Shown: piece after piece, positions 49,576 through 59,598 of the stretch
Layout: each line of letters begins with the position of its first letter
Position numbering within the stretch: position 1 is the stretch's first letter
Origin: Liolophura sinensis
Lineage: Eukaryota; Mollusca; Polyplacophora; Chitonida; Chitonidae
Assembly: GCF_032854445.1 (NCBI RefSeq)
Contig: NC_088301.1
Span: forward strand, 22,313,808-22,377,807
Length of the DNA stretch: 64,000 nt
Reading direction: 5' to 3'
Notes under the pieces: generated by a model
Database searches by the model: none
Seen by the model: only the letters and a program-made list of their open reading frames with translations
What the model was told of the DNA's origin: nothing
Program-made: the position numbers and the translations under genes

Positions 49576-50044
49576 TTCAGCTTAACCCGGTGCTATATAT
49601 TTATCGTACAGTATATTCATCGTACTGAATTAGATCGTCACGCTGGATATATGAATAGCTGCAATCAAAGCGCAACTGAGATACATATTTTGTTATCGAC
49701 AGTTGATATTCTAGCATGGTACACGATTTGAATGCTGATTTCATTCCGTCGGCTAGAACATACTTTGAGTCTTTCCAACATCACTGAAAACTGTGGACTG
49801 CTTCTCTTTGCATGATCCGTCTTATTTTGGTGCTTTATATACCTTATTATTTCTTTGTTGGTTTGTGTTATACGTCGTTTTGGGAACTGGTCTTGCGATT
49901 ATTAACCTGGCATTGGTTGACGGCTGGTATACGAATGTCTGTTTCGACACATAGATTCATAAAATATATATACATTTTATAGATTAATGTCACTTAACTC
50001 CAACATGCAGTCCTTCCTCCTAATTTAGAATAAAAAAAAACAAA

Positions 50045-50205
50045 ATGCGCACAAGAGAAAGTTGAGCAGTAACTTGCCGAATGTAGATGGTTTACTCCGG
50101 GAACACCGATTTCCTCCACCCGTAAAACAGCATGTCCTTCCTCGTATAAGTGAAAAAATATTTGAGTCTGCATGGTGTTAAACATCCGCCAATCAAGCAC
50201 TCAGT
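50045..50205 (+). mobile_element. SINE family 1, strongly diverged copy
   Basis: AGTAACTTGCCGAATGTAGA, TTTCCTCCACCCGTAAAACA and CTCGTATAAGTGAAAAAATA follow the body-to-tail order of the family. Confidence 0.5.
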
Positions 50206-50779
50206 CAGGAATAACAATTTGTGTGACAAAGTTCAATCAATCACTCAGTCAGGAATAACAATTTGTGTGGTAAAGGTCGTGTTCAGATCTCGCGTGTGAG
50301 GAGAGTATCGACCTATGCTGGCGTGCTGCCCAGGACAGAGCTGGCCCTCGATCACTGATAAAACTCGCCCTTTGGCCATTCACACTTTTATGATCGGAGG
50401 ATCTATGCCCTCGGATGGACGGTGATAATGAACATTAATTCACCAGAGTGCTGGTAGTTCTGACTCAGAGGCCACAATCAGATGACTTCGATGTAAACAG
50501 AACACAACACCAGCGCTTGCACAACGTGTAACGCGACCACAGTCTAGCGGCTAACTGTATTAACGTCAAGCCAGTGGACAATAGTCTTCGTTGGAAACAG
50601 ATTTTGGAAATGTTTGCTTTGACCAGTAATAATTACTTTAACAAATGGCCGTCCCGGTGATGTCTGCATTGGAGAATTAGTCGTTATCAAAGACCAAGTT
50701 GAATTGGTTTGTCGCGCAGGCTTACAGCGAGGACTTATATGTGCGTTCCACTCTGGATGACGTTCAAACTTGGTATCAC

Positions 50780-50915
50780 GCGGCTTAAAACAACTTTCAC
50801 ATTATACTATCAACTTATACGCCCCTAGCACAATGGCTTAAGAAGAATTACGTTTAAAAAAACGCAGTGATGTTATTTGGCATTTTCAGACTTTATGTAC
50901 TGGTCAGGAATTAAT
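50780..50915 (-). repeat. Dispersed repeat R3, partial inverted copy
   Basis: Minus strand contains AATAACATCACTGCGTTTTT, TAATTCTTCTTAAGCCATTG and TGCTAGGGGCGTATAAGTTG, in the order seen at 13436 and 22070. Confidence 0.5.
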
Positions 50916-51042
50916 CAACATACTGAGTTATCACATTTCATAAAGAATCCAAAACCAATAAAATAGGATCAGGCCTTGGTTTCGACATTAGAAATTCGTA
51001 ATTTTGACTTTCTTATGTCGACATCTCCACTTTCCACTATTT

Positions 51043-51108
51043 ATCTATTTATTTGATTGGTGTTTTACGCCGTACTCAGGAATATTTCAATTATATGACG
51101 TCGGCTCT
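51043..51108 (-). mobile_element. SINE family 1, 3' tail fragment
   Basis: ATTTATTTGATTGGTGTTTT then ACGCCGTACTCAGGAATATT. Only about 65 bp of the 3' end is present. Confidence 0.8.
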
Positions 51109-51394
51109 AAATGATACGTCTAAATTCCTTTGCATTAAGGTCTACCACATCCGATAATGACGATGTATGAGCTACGTATGATATTCTTTATCTGGGGTAG
51201 AGCTGTGTTCTTCTCTTTCTGTTAGAAGAGCGTTTAGTTATTTTATCTATGAGTAGGCCAACACTAAACCAATACTTATAATAATCTTTCGGATTTCCTA
51301 GGCGTTACACTCAAATAAAACCACTGTAATCTGTGTTGCATATACATGTACAAAGTCAGTTTACCCATCAAGTCACAGCTTACAAGAGACAAAA

Positions 51395-51660
51395 GGGGGC
51401 CTCCGTGGCCGAGGTGGTTAGCATGACAGTGCGGCGCAATGATCCACGAACCTCTCACCAATGGGATCGTTGTGAGTTTCAGCTCATGTTGGCTTCCTCT
51501 TCGGCCGTACATGACAAGGTCTACTAGAAAGCTAAGGATGGTCGTGGGTTTCCCCCAGCCTCTGCCTGGTTTTCTCCCACCATAATGCTGGCCGCCGTTG
51601 TATAAGTGAAATATTACTGAGTACCGCTTAAAACACCAATCAAATAAATAAATAAAAAAA
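51395..51660 (+). mobile_element. SINE family 1, near full-length copy
   Basis: Head GGGGGCCTCCGTGGCCGAGG, B-box region, body CATAATGCTGGCCGCCGTTG and tail CTTAAAACACCAATCAAATA with (AAAT)n. Similar flanks (ACAAGAGACAAA on the left, ACAAGAAAACAAA on the right) are a likely imperfect target duplication. Confidence 0.9.
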
Positions 51661-53372
51661 TACAAGAAAACAAAGCTGAAATTTCGAGAGAAAAATCGAA
51701 ATATCGATGGACATAAGGAATTTGAAATATCGACATACCTAAATTGAAATTTGGGGAAAAAATGTAGAAATTTTGGCATCCCACCACCCATAATTTTTTT
51801 CACAATGACACCGGTACCCATTGACATTAACCAGCCTGCAAATGGTTGCGCCCCTGTTTATCTCGCCGATGATATACAACCCATCTCTTCCCCACCCCGA
51901 CTCCCCTACATGCGTTAGTTTGGGAATTTATTTATTACATCGAGATTTTCATTGCAAACATTAATTGTAACTACTGTTGCTTTTTTGTTTTCCTCAAATT
52001 GTCATAAACATGCAGTCATACTAAAACCGGTTAAGGCGTTGAACAACAATCATATAAATAAATACAGGATTAGAGCTGACACCGAGATATAACGTTGTCA
52101 CATGACCGTGTATGCGTAACTGTCACTGTAATATACATATATATAGAGAGAGGCGGTGGCGGTTAACACTAAAATGTCGCTGTCAGCACTCCTGTGGGTT
52201 TTATCGCTGAAAAATGGAAGTGGGGCATAATTATGTTGTGCTATTTTAGTGACTGCATGGCCTTCCAGTATACTATTAGACCGATCCCTCAAGATCTGGT
52301 AACGTTTAATCTTTTTGATGATAATGGAACAGCCATACGCACAACTATAGCCACAGCCCTCACATTTAATATACGACTGCAGCTCCGACGAGGCTCAGTG
52401 ATATGTTGTAAATTATTCACTATTGCCGACTATGGCATGCACTCATTTCTGGCACTAAAACACGGGTTTTATTTGTTGTTATTTTAAAAGCCGCAAACCA
52501 GAGCCCCACGTGTAATGTTCTATCGCACCTTGAGTTATTAAGTCTGTATATATCGCCGGTTATATATTGCTCCTGGCATATATCCCGCGAGACTTCGCGT
52601 GATGTGAGCAGATGATAATCGAAGTCCATCTATACGAATGCTGTCCATAAGTTCACACAGAGCGGGAGCTAAACAAATAAATATACTATACTATACATAA
52701 CATATAATTTGTGGAAATGGATTGATTCCATGGCAGCATATAACTCCTTAAAGTGAGTAGACTATGCACAGTTTCTGTCCGGTTTCCAACAAAATATCTC
52801 GGTAATCTCGTCATAATCTCATAACGACGTTACATTCTCGTCTGTGTCTCTATCAAGTCTAATCAAGCGTTGGTTACGTCGTTCACCTGGTACTTACAGA
52901 GTCTGTTCGTATCCGCGGTAAAAACGACGATAAGTGGACGACGGCTTCAATACATTGGACTTCCGTTGGAACCCACCAATTCATATGGCCCGTGAGTCAT
53001 GACATAACTGGAAAAAATAAGTATGGAGGTAAGTAATAATCTTAAAGGAAAATGGATAAATAATGAAATAAATGAATAAATAAATTAGTACTGACTGTCA
53101 TAAAACGTCCTACTTGTACCCGAGACAGAATGTCTAATCGTGGTACACGCTTCAAATTACCAGACTTCAAAATCGTCATTATTTGTATCCCTTTTCGCTC
53201 GATGTGTGGGACAAGTACAGATAAGCCTGATGTCAGTATACTGTGACTTGATGGGCCCCCATGTCTGCTGTATCCGGCATGGAATTCCTGGAAAGCAGTG
53301 TAATAAACATATCGGCGTTGAGTTGTCGTGAAACGACCGAAAAATTTTGGACCGACGCATGTTATCGCTGCT
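51661..53372. other. Intergenic, no supported gene
   Basis: Only short reading frames (the longest about 97 codons at 52194-52487) without recognisable domains or splice support. Confidence 0.4.
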
Positions 53373-53515
53373 TTGGTTCACCTCATAAACTGTGTCATGT
53401 TTCTGTTGTCACTGCATTGGTTCACCTCACACACAGTGCCATGTTTCTGCTGTCACTGCATTGGTTCACCGCACACAACATGTCATTGTTTCTGTTGTCA
53501 CTGATTTGGCTTCTT
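53373..53515. repeat. 44-bp tandem repeat, three copies
   Basis: TTGGTTCACCTCACACACAG with ATGTTTCTGCTGTCACTGCA recurs at 53373, 53417 and 53461 with an exact 44-bp period, then fades at 53505. Confidence 0.8.
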
Positions 53516-54310
53516 TGTTTCTGTTGTTTTCTTTTGTATTTTGGTTTATCGCTTTCACGTTTCTGTACATCGAGCTAGCTCGCCGGCAAATATTAAGGAC
53601 ACAGCGCTCTGGGACGTTGTTAAGTTTCTACGTTTTTATTGTTGGTAGTGTTGAAACATTGATTTATGTGGATAGTTGGTCGCCATTTGTCCTTGGTAAA
53701 GCTTGCTCACAATGATCCATGTGGCGCACTGTCTGATTCTCTGAAACACGTGGTTGTGGTATTTATTTGCTGTGAAGTGTAAGGCCTCGAAAACTTATGT
53801 TAGTGCCTTTCACAATTCTGCTGATTGATAACCTGGGTGCTCAGTGTTTGCACAGTTGCCATGGTTACTATGAAATTCTGACGCCGCTAAAGGTGGTGTG
53901 GAAAATACGACAGATCGAAGTTTATTTTCGAGAAAACTGCAAGGTTCTAGCCCATAGAGAATGAAAACAAAGGAAAAAGGCGGCACAGAAGTGCGATGCA
54001 GACTTGTTAAAGGTAGCAGAGCAGAGGAGATTGTGAAACATCAAAGTCTAATGCATTCAACTATCGACCTGAGAGAAAGACATTGCAGTATTATTAAATC
54101 AAGTGTGCTCAGTAGTTACGTTGAACATACGGGATACTGTATGTCAATGTCGAGTATGCAATGATGTCAAACTGAACCGAAAGGACTACACTGTAAAGAC
54201 AAAATCAAAGTTGACCGACTTGCTGGACTTTGGGGAAAGAAATACTGCACAAATATGTCGACTGTAGTCAAATTTAGGACTGCACAGAAAGAACCGCAGT
54301 ATAAAACATA
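53516..54310. other. Intergenic DNA upstream of the 51-bp array
   Basis: No supported gene. No clear promoter is seen for the open frame that begins at 54311. Confidence 0.4.
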
Positions 54311-56188
54311 ATGAGTTATTCGACTGAAAGGAACGGGCTTAACGAAATGGGGTACGATCAATTGTTAGACTTAACAGCAGGGAATATTGTGCCCAAAATG
54401 GGGTACGATCAATTGTTAGACTTAACAGCAGGGAATATTGTGCCCAAAATGGGGTACGATCAATTGTTAGACTTAACAGCAGGGAATATTGTGCCCAAAA
54501 TGAGGTACGATCAATTGTTAGACTTAACAGCAGGGAATATTGTGCCCAAAATGGGGTACGATCAATTGTTAGACTTAACAGCAGGGAATATTGTACGCAA
54601 AATGGGGTACGATCAATTGTTGGACTTAACAGCAGGGAATATTGTACCCAAAATGGGGTACGATCAATTGTTAGACTTAAAAGCAGGGAATATTGTGCCC
54701 AAAATGGGGTACGATCAATTGTTGGACTTAACAGCAGGGAATATTGTGCCCAAAATGGGGTACGATCAATTGTTAGACTTAACAGCAGGGAATATTGTGC
54801 CCAAAATGGGGTACGATCAATTGTTAGACTTAACAGCAGGGAATATTGTACCCAAAATGGGGTACGATCAATTGTTAGACTTAACAGCAGGGAATATTGT
54901 ACCCAAAATGGGGTACGATCAATTGTTAGACTTAACAGCAGGGAATATTGTACCCAAAATGGGGTACGATCAATTGTTGGACTTAACAGCAGGGAATATT
55001 GTACCCAAAATGGGGTACGATCAATTGTTAGACTTAACAGCAGGGAATATTGTACCCAAAATGGGGTACGATCAATTGTTAGACTTAACAGCAGGGAATA
55101 TTGTACCCAAAATGGGGTACGATCAATTGTTGGACTTAACGGCAGGGAATATTGTACCCAAAATGGGGTACGATCAATTGTTAGACTTAACAGCAGGGAA
55201 TATTGTACGCAAAATGGGGTACGATCAATTGTTAGACTTAACAGCAGGGAATATTGTACCCAAAATGGGGTACGATCAATTGTTAGACTTAACAGCAGGG
55301 AATATTGTGCCCAAAATGGGGTACGATCAATTGTTGGACTTAACAGCAGGGAATATTGTGCCCAAAATGGGGTACGATCAATTGTTAGACTTAACAGCAG
55401 GGAATATTGTGCCCAAAATGGGGTACGATCAATTGTTAGACTTAACAGCAGGGAATATTGTACCCAAAATGGGGTACGATCAATTGTTAGACTTAACAGC
55501 AGGGAATATTGTACCCAAAATGGGGTACGATCAATTGTTAGACTTAACAGCAGGGAATATTGTACCCAAAATGGGGTACGATCAATTGTTAGACTTAACA
55601 GCAGGGAATATTGTACCCAAAATGGGGTACGATCAATTGTTAGACTTAACAGCAGGGAATATTGTACCCAAAATGGGGTACGATCAATTGTTGGACTTAA
55701 CAGCAGGGAATATTGTGCCCAAAATGGGGTACGATCAATTGTTAGACTTAACAGCAGGGAATATTGTGCCCAAAATGGGGTACGATCAATTGTTAGACTT
55801 AACAGCAGGGAATATTGTGCCCAAAATGAGGTACGATCAATTGTTAGACTTAACAGCAGGGAATATTGTGCCCAAAATGGGGTACGATCAATTGTTGGAC
55901 TTAACAGCAGGGAATATTGTGCCCAAAATGGGGTACGATCAATTGTTAGACTTAGCAGCAGGGAATATTGTGCCCAAAATGGGGTACGATCAATTGTTAG
56001 ACTTAACAGCAGGGAATATTGTACCCAAAATGGGGTACGATCAATTGTTAGACTCAGCAGCAGGGAATATTGTACCCAAAATGGGGTACGATCAATTGTT
56101 GGACTTAACAGCAGGGAATATTGTACCCAAAATGGGGTACGATCAATTGTTGGACTTAATTGCAGGAAACAGTGTTTACAACTTTTGA
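54311..56188 (+). CDS. Tentative repeat-protein ORF made of 17-residue units
   Basis: Starts with ATG and 12 unique residues, then 36 units of 17 residues with the last one altered (ending GNSVYNF) before TGA. There is no signal peptide, membrane segment or known domain. For coding: the two common variants (GTG/GTA and TTA/TTG) are synonymous in this frame but change residues on the minus strand. Against: no promoter or introns seen, the period alone guarantees an open frame, and the diverged flanking units at 56191-56510 have a 52-bp period with stops. It could equally be a non-coding minisatellite. Confidence 0.2.
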   Translation: MSYSTERNGLNEMGYDQLLDLTAGNIVPKMGYDQLLDLTAGNIVPKMGYDQLLDLTAGNIVPKMRYDQLLDLTAGNIVPKMGYDQLLDLTAGNIVRKMGYDQLLDLTAGNIVPKMGYDQLLDLKAGNIVPKMGYDQLLDLTAGNIVPKMGYDQLLDLTAGNIVPKMGYDQLLDLTAGNIVPKMGYDQLLDLTAGNIVPKMGYDQLLDLTAGNIVPKMGYDQLLDLTAGNIVPKMGYDQLLDLTAGNIVPKMGYDQLLDLTAGNIVPKMGYDQLLDLTAGNIVPKMGYDQLLDLTAGNIVRKMGYDQLLDLTAGNIVPKMGYDQLLDLTAGNIVPKMGYDQLLDLTAGNIVPKMGYDQLLDLTAGNIVPKMGYDQLLDLTAGNIVPKMGYDQLLDLTAGNIVPKMGYDQLLDLTAGNIVPKMGYDQLLDLTAGNIVPKMGYDQLLDLTAGNIVPKMGYDQLLDLTAGNIVPKMGYDQLLDLTAGNIVPKMGYDQLLDLTAGNIVPKMRYDQLLDLTAGNIVPKMGYDQLLDLTAGNIVPKMGYDQLLDLAAGNIVPKMGYDQLLDLTAGNIVPKMGYDQLLDSAAGNIVPKMGYDQLLDLTAGNIVPKMGYDQLLDLIAGNSVYNF

Positions 56189-56190
56189 GT
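54347..56190. repeat. 51-bp minisatellite, 36 copies, highly homogeneous
   Basis: The unit is built of ATGGGGTACGATCAATTGTT, AGACTTAACAGCAGGGAATA and TTGTGCCCAAA, strictly 51 bp throughout. The two frequent variants are GTG/GTA and TTA/TTG; rare ones are GGG to AGG (copies 4 and 30) and CCC to CGC (copies 5 and 17). The period is a multiple of three, so both strands stay open: plus strand 54311-56188 (625 codons, 17-residue unit MGYDQLLDLTAGNIVPK) and minus strand 54339-56198 (619 codons). The plus frame has a short non-repeat lead (MSYSTERNGLNE). I treat it as a repeat first and a gene only tentatively. Confidence 0.97.
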
Positions 56191-56510
56191 ATGACCAATT
56201 GTATAACTTAAGGACAGGGAATCCTGTACACAAAAATCGAGTAGAGCCAATTGTCGGGCTTAACGACAGGGAATCCTGTACACAAAAATCGAGTAGAACC
56301 AATTGTCGGGCTTAATCACAGGGCATCCTGTACACAAAAATCGAGTAAGGCTGATTATGAGGATTAACGACGGGGAATCCTGTACACGGAAATCGAGTAG
56401 GGCCAATTATCGGGATTAACGACAATGGATATTTCACACATAATTCGAGAATGACAAACTGTCGGACATTAAGGCCGGGAATGCTGTACACGTAATGTCA
56501 AGTGTATGTA
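56191..56510. repeat. Diverged flank of the 51-bp array (52-bp period)
   Basis: Older-looking units with GAGTAGAGCCAATTGTCGGG, CTTAACGACAGGGAATCCTG and TACACAAAAATC recur about six times. They share CAATTG, CTTAA and CAGGGAAT with the homogeneous array but are 52 bp long, so no frame is kept. Confidence 0.85.
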
Positions 56511-56848
56511 CACAGCTGCTCCGCAGAACGGATTACTGTATCCCAATAATGAAAACATACTGAGTTGTTCCCCTCAGAGAGAATCTGTATGATTGGCTTA
56601 TTGTGGAACAGTGGCAACATATCGAAAGATTTATTTTTTCATTTTCTGCTGAAGATTAAAGAAATGCAACTTGTGGTCGCACCTCGCTCCATACTACTCA
56701 CAGCGGGCTTTTCCGCGACTGTAGTTTTCGGACACACTTCCACACAGTCTTAAAATTGGGGTAACCGTCAGCACTATTTGCGAATGCCACTTGTTAAATG
56801 TTGATTAAGTTGGTCAGCAGTATCACTGTAGTGATGGGGAATGTTATA
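56511..56848. other. Spacer between array and LINE
   Basis: No feature recognised. The LINE's 5' truncation point probably lies near 56850. Confidence 0.35.
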
Positions 56849-58429
56849 TTGCTGCCAGTGGGAAAAACGTGTCAAACGACGTTGAAAAGGCGTATGGTAC
56901 AGAATCACGTCTCAGTTGTATACAGACCTGTGAAGATGAGATTAAACATTTCCTTGAGACTCTGAATACACGAAAAGCCTCAGGTACTGATGGTATAAAC
57001 AACTTGATGCTTAAAAATTCTGCTGATTGTACTGCGGCTTCCCTAAGGAATCTTTTTAATTATTCTTTCAGACAGCTGTCTTCCCAGCAGCATATAAGCT
57101 CTCTCAAGTCTGCCCTGTGTTTAAAAAAGGAGATAGACATGACGTTTCTAATTATCGACCACTGTTCCTTCAACTCTCTCTTTCTAAGGTCTTGGAGAAG
57201 GTCGTGTATAAACATCTGTATGAGTATTGTATGTCATATAATCTTATACCACAGGACTCTGGATTTAAACGGGGGGATTCGACTGTATGCCAGTATACAA
57301 AAATTGTTCATGACATATGCAGAAGTCTTGACAATGAAAATGACACCTGTTTACTACTTTTAGATGTCAGTAAGGCATTTGATAAAGTCTGGCATGATGG
57401 CATCCTGTTTAAGTTTGAGCAGCTAGGTATTGAAGATCCTCTACTTGCGTGGTTAAAAGATTATTTGTTGACAGAAAAATTAAGGTTTGCCTTAACGGCA
57501 CAGAGTCGACGACTTGTCCCATATATGCTGGTGTCCCACAAGGCTCTGTATTGGGCCCTCTTCTCTTTTTAATTTTTGTTAATGATATTGATATGAATAT
57601 TGAATGTAATATTAACATATTAGCAGATGACACATCCATGTCTGAAGAAATTTTAGACTTAGCAACATCTGAGGCTAAACTTAATCGTGATCTTGAACGT
57701 CTATCCAGCTGGGCTAGTCAATGGCTTGTGTCATTTAATGCTACCAAAACTCTTTATCTCCTAATATCATTGAAAAATAATCACTCACCTCCGAGATTGT
57801 ATTTAGATGTGAAGAGCGTTCCGTCCCATAAACATCTCGGAATTATTCTGCAACACAATGGTAAATGGAATGAGCATGTAAGAGCTTTAGTTAAGAAAAG
57901 TAATATGAAATTGAGTATGATTAGTCGGGCCAGGCGAAAACTTACTATAAAGTATGTGACCACTCTGTACTTTGGCTTGATCAGGTCATCTATTGAATAT
58001 GGAGACTTTCTATTTGACAACTGTAGCGTTTCAATATCCAACTCATTGGAAAATGTCCAACGCCGAGCAGCATTGTTATGAACAGGGGGCCTACGTCGAA
58101 CTTCATATAAATCTCTTTTAAATGAACTAAAACCCTTATACAGCGTAGATCCAAGCGCATTCTGTTTTTTTCATAAAATCATCAAAGGGCTCTCTCCTCC
58201 ATGCCTAAAAACCTTACTAACACAAAGGTATAACAGCGAAACAAATGCCTACATTCTTAGAATTAGACACCACTTTCGATTATTTAAATACCGAACTCAG
58301 ATTTTCTCTTCTTCCTTCTTTCCCAAGACTACCAAAGAATGGAATTCATTGCCTATTCATATTCAAAACTCTTCATTGGAAACAGTTAAGAACTTTTTGT
58401 ACTCTCAAACGGTATTAACCGTGATCTAA
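56849..58429 (+). pseudogene. 5'-truncated, frameshifted non-LTR retrotransposon (reverse transcriptase)
   Basis: RT blocks in order: RKASGTDGI (about 56970), then, after a 1-base frameshift near 57067, FKKGDRHDVSNYRP, LDVSKAFDKVWHDGIL (about 57360); after a second frameshift near 57475, AGVPQGSVLGPLLFL (about 57525) and LADDTS (the catalytic box, about 57620), then the thumb region WLVSFNATKT and RSSIEYGDFLF. An in-frame TGA at 58079 is followed by an open tail to TAA at 58427-58429 with the WNSLP motif. The clade resembles Jockey/CR1-type elements. There is no endonuclease domain, and it is inactive. No target duplication was identified. Confidence 0.9.
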
Positions 58430-59510
58430 CATCTATAACAAGTATAATGCATCTGACACCTTTCCCTCTGTGGAATGAGAATGGGACTGAGTGCTCTTCA
58501 CGGTGACCTCTTTAAATATAACATTATCGAGGATCAGTCATGTATGTGAAAATGCATATCATTATTTCCTTGACTACCCTGCCACTCATAGAAAGCACAT
58601 GCTAAAATGCATCTTTAGAATTATATCTCCTGGAGTTCACCGTTCTGTATTTTTGACTAGTTGTTCTAAACACATTTATACTATACTCTTATTTGGTTCA
58701 CTTGAACTAAGCACGAATAATAATCAATTGATCTTAAAATCTGTACATAATTTTATAATCTTGTCCAATAGATTCACCATCCAAACCCAGCATTAATCCT
58801 CAATAAACGAATGAAGAATTACAATTACAATTATATCTCGCTCGCAGATAGAAAGGCATCAGTCGCCGACAAACTGAATGTTCTCAAACTGTTAAGTGGG
58901 AACACATATCCGTTTGTTACCATAAAAATTCAGCCTACCCTATTTCTTCGGCTTTGTCGCATGTTCACCAGATTCTGTTGTAAGCCTTTTTTGAGTGTAT
59001 TTCTCTGTTTAAACAGAAAGAAGATATATTTTGTTGTGAAGCCATGATCTTGGCAAACACGCATGAGATACATTATCACCAAAGTGTAAAAATTGTCTTT
59101 AAAGTTACCGTTAAAATGCGATAAGGTTGAAGAAACAGGGCATTTTATCTGCCTTCCAGAATGGTCGATGCGCTAATCCATCAGTCGTCGACTAGTCAGC
59201 CCACATGTAAGTCTTGGAGTGAGGGGAAGAAGGTAAAAATGGTGACCGTTGGTTTCGCACGGAACCGTGTAGTCAGAGAGTCACACCATGTTTAAGTGCA
59301 AATGGAATACGGCAAATGCCCGCAAGCAGTGGTACAACGTGGAGGCAATGAGTGTAAGATAATGTCGTTTCTAGCACTGTGTCATGCATCCGTGTACGAC
59401 ACATGTTTAATTCAAAAGAACGCTGTTTATGTATAGTAGCGGTTTCAGGGCATATCACATTGTCTGATCCAGTTGCCTACTACTGGCGCGACCCATTAAG
59501 TGAGCGCGCG
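58430..59510. other. LINE 3' flank and region upstream of the Kv gene
   Basis: May include LINE 3' UTR. Reading frames at 58491-59047 and 59273-59458 are short, AT-rich and unsupported. Confidence 0.4.
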
Positions 59511-59515
59511 GAAGA

Positions 59516-59550
59516 GGGGCGGAGGGAAAAACAGGTGGGAATCAATAAAA
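59516..59550 (+). promoter_or_regulatory. Possible core promoter of the Kv channel gene
   Basis: A GC box (GGGGCGGAGGG, 59516-59526) is followed by AATCAATAAAAGC (about 59540-59552), a weak TATA-like element about 50 bp upstream of the ATG. That leaves a very short 5' UTR if used, so the true start site may be farther upstream. Confidence 0.3.
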
Positions 59551-59598
59551 GCTGAGTGAAGTCCTCCGCAAGCTTAGTCGCCTAGAGAAACGGCCAGC

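Noticed and set aside
54339-56198. 619-codon reading frame on the minus strand
   Set aside because: Mirror of the plus-strand frame in the 51-bp array; the common unit variants are missense in this frame, and it ends with the array.
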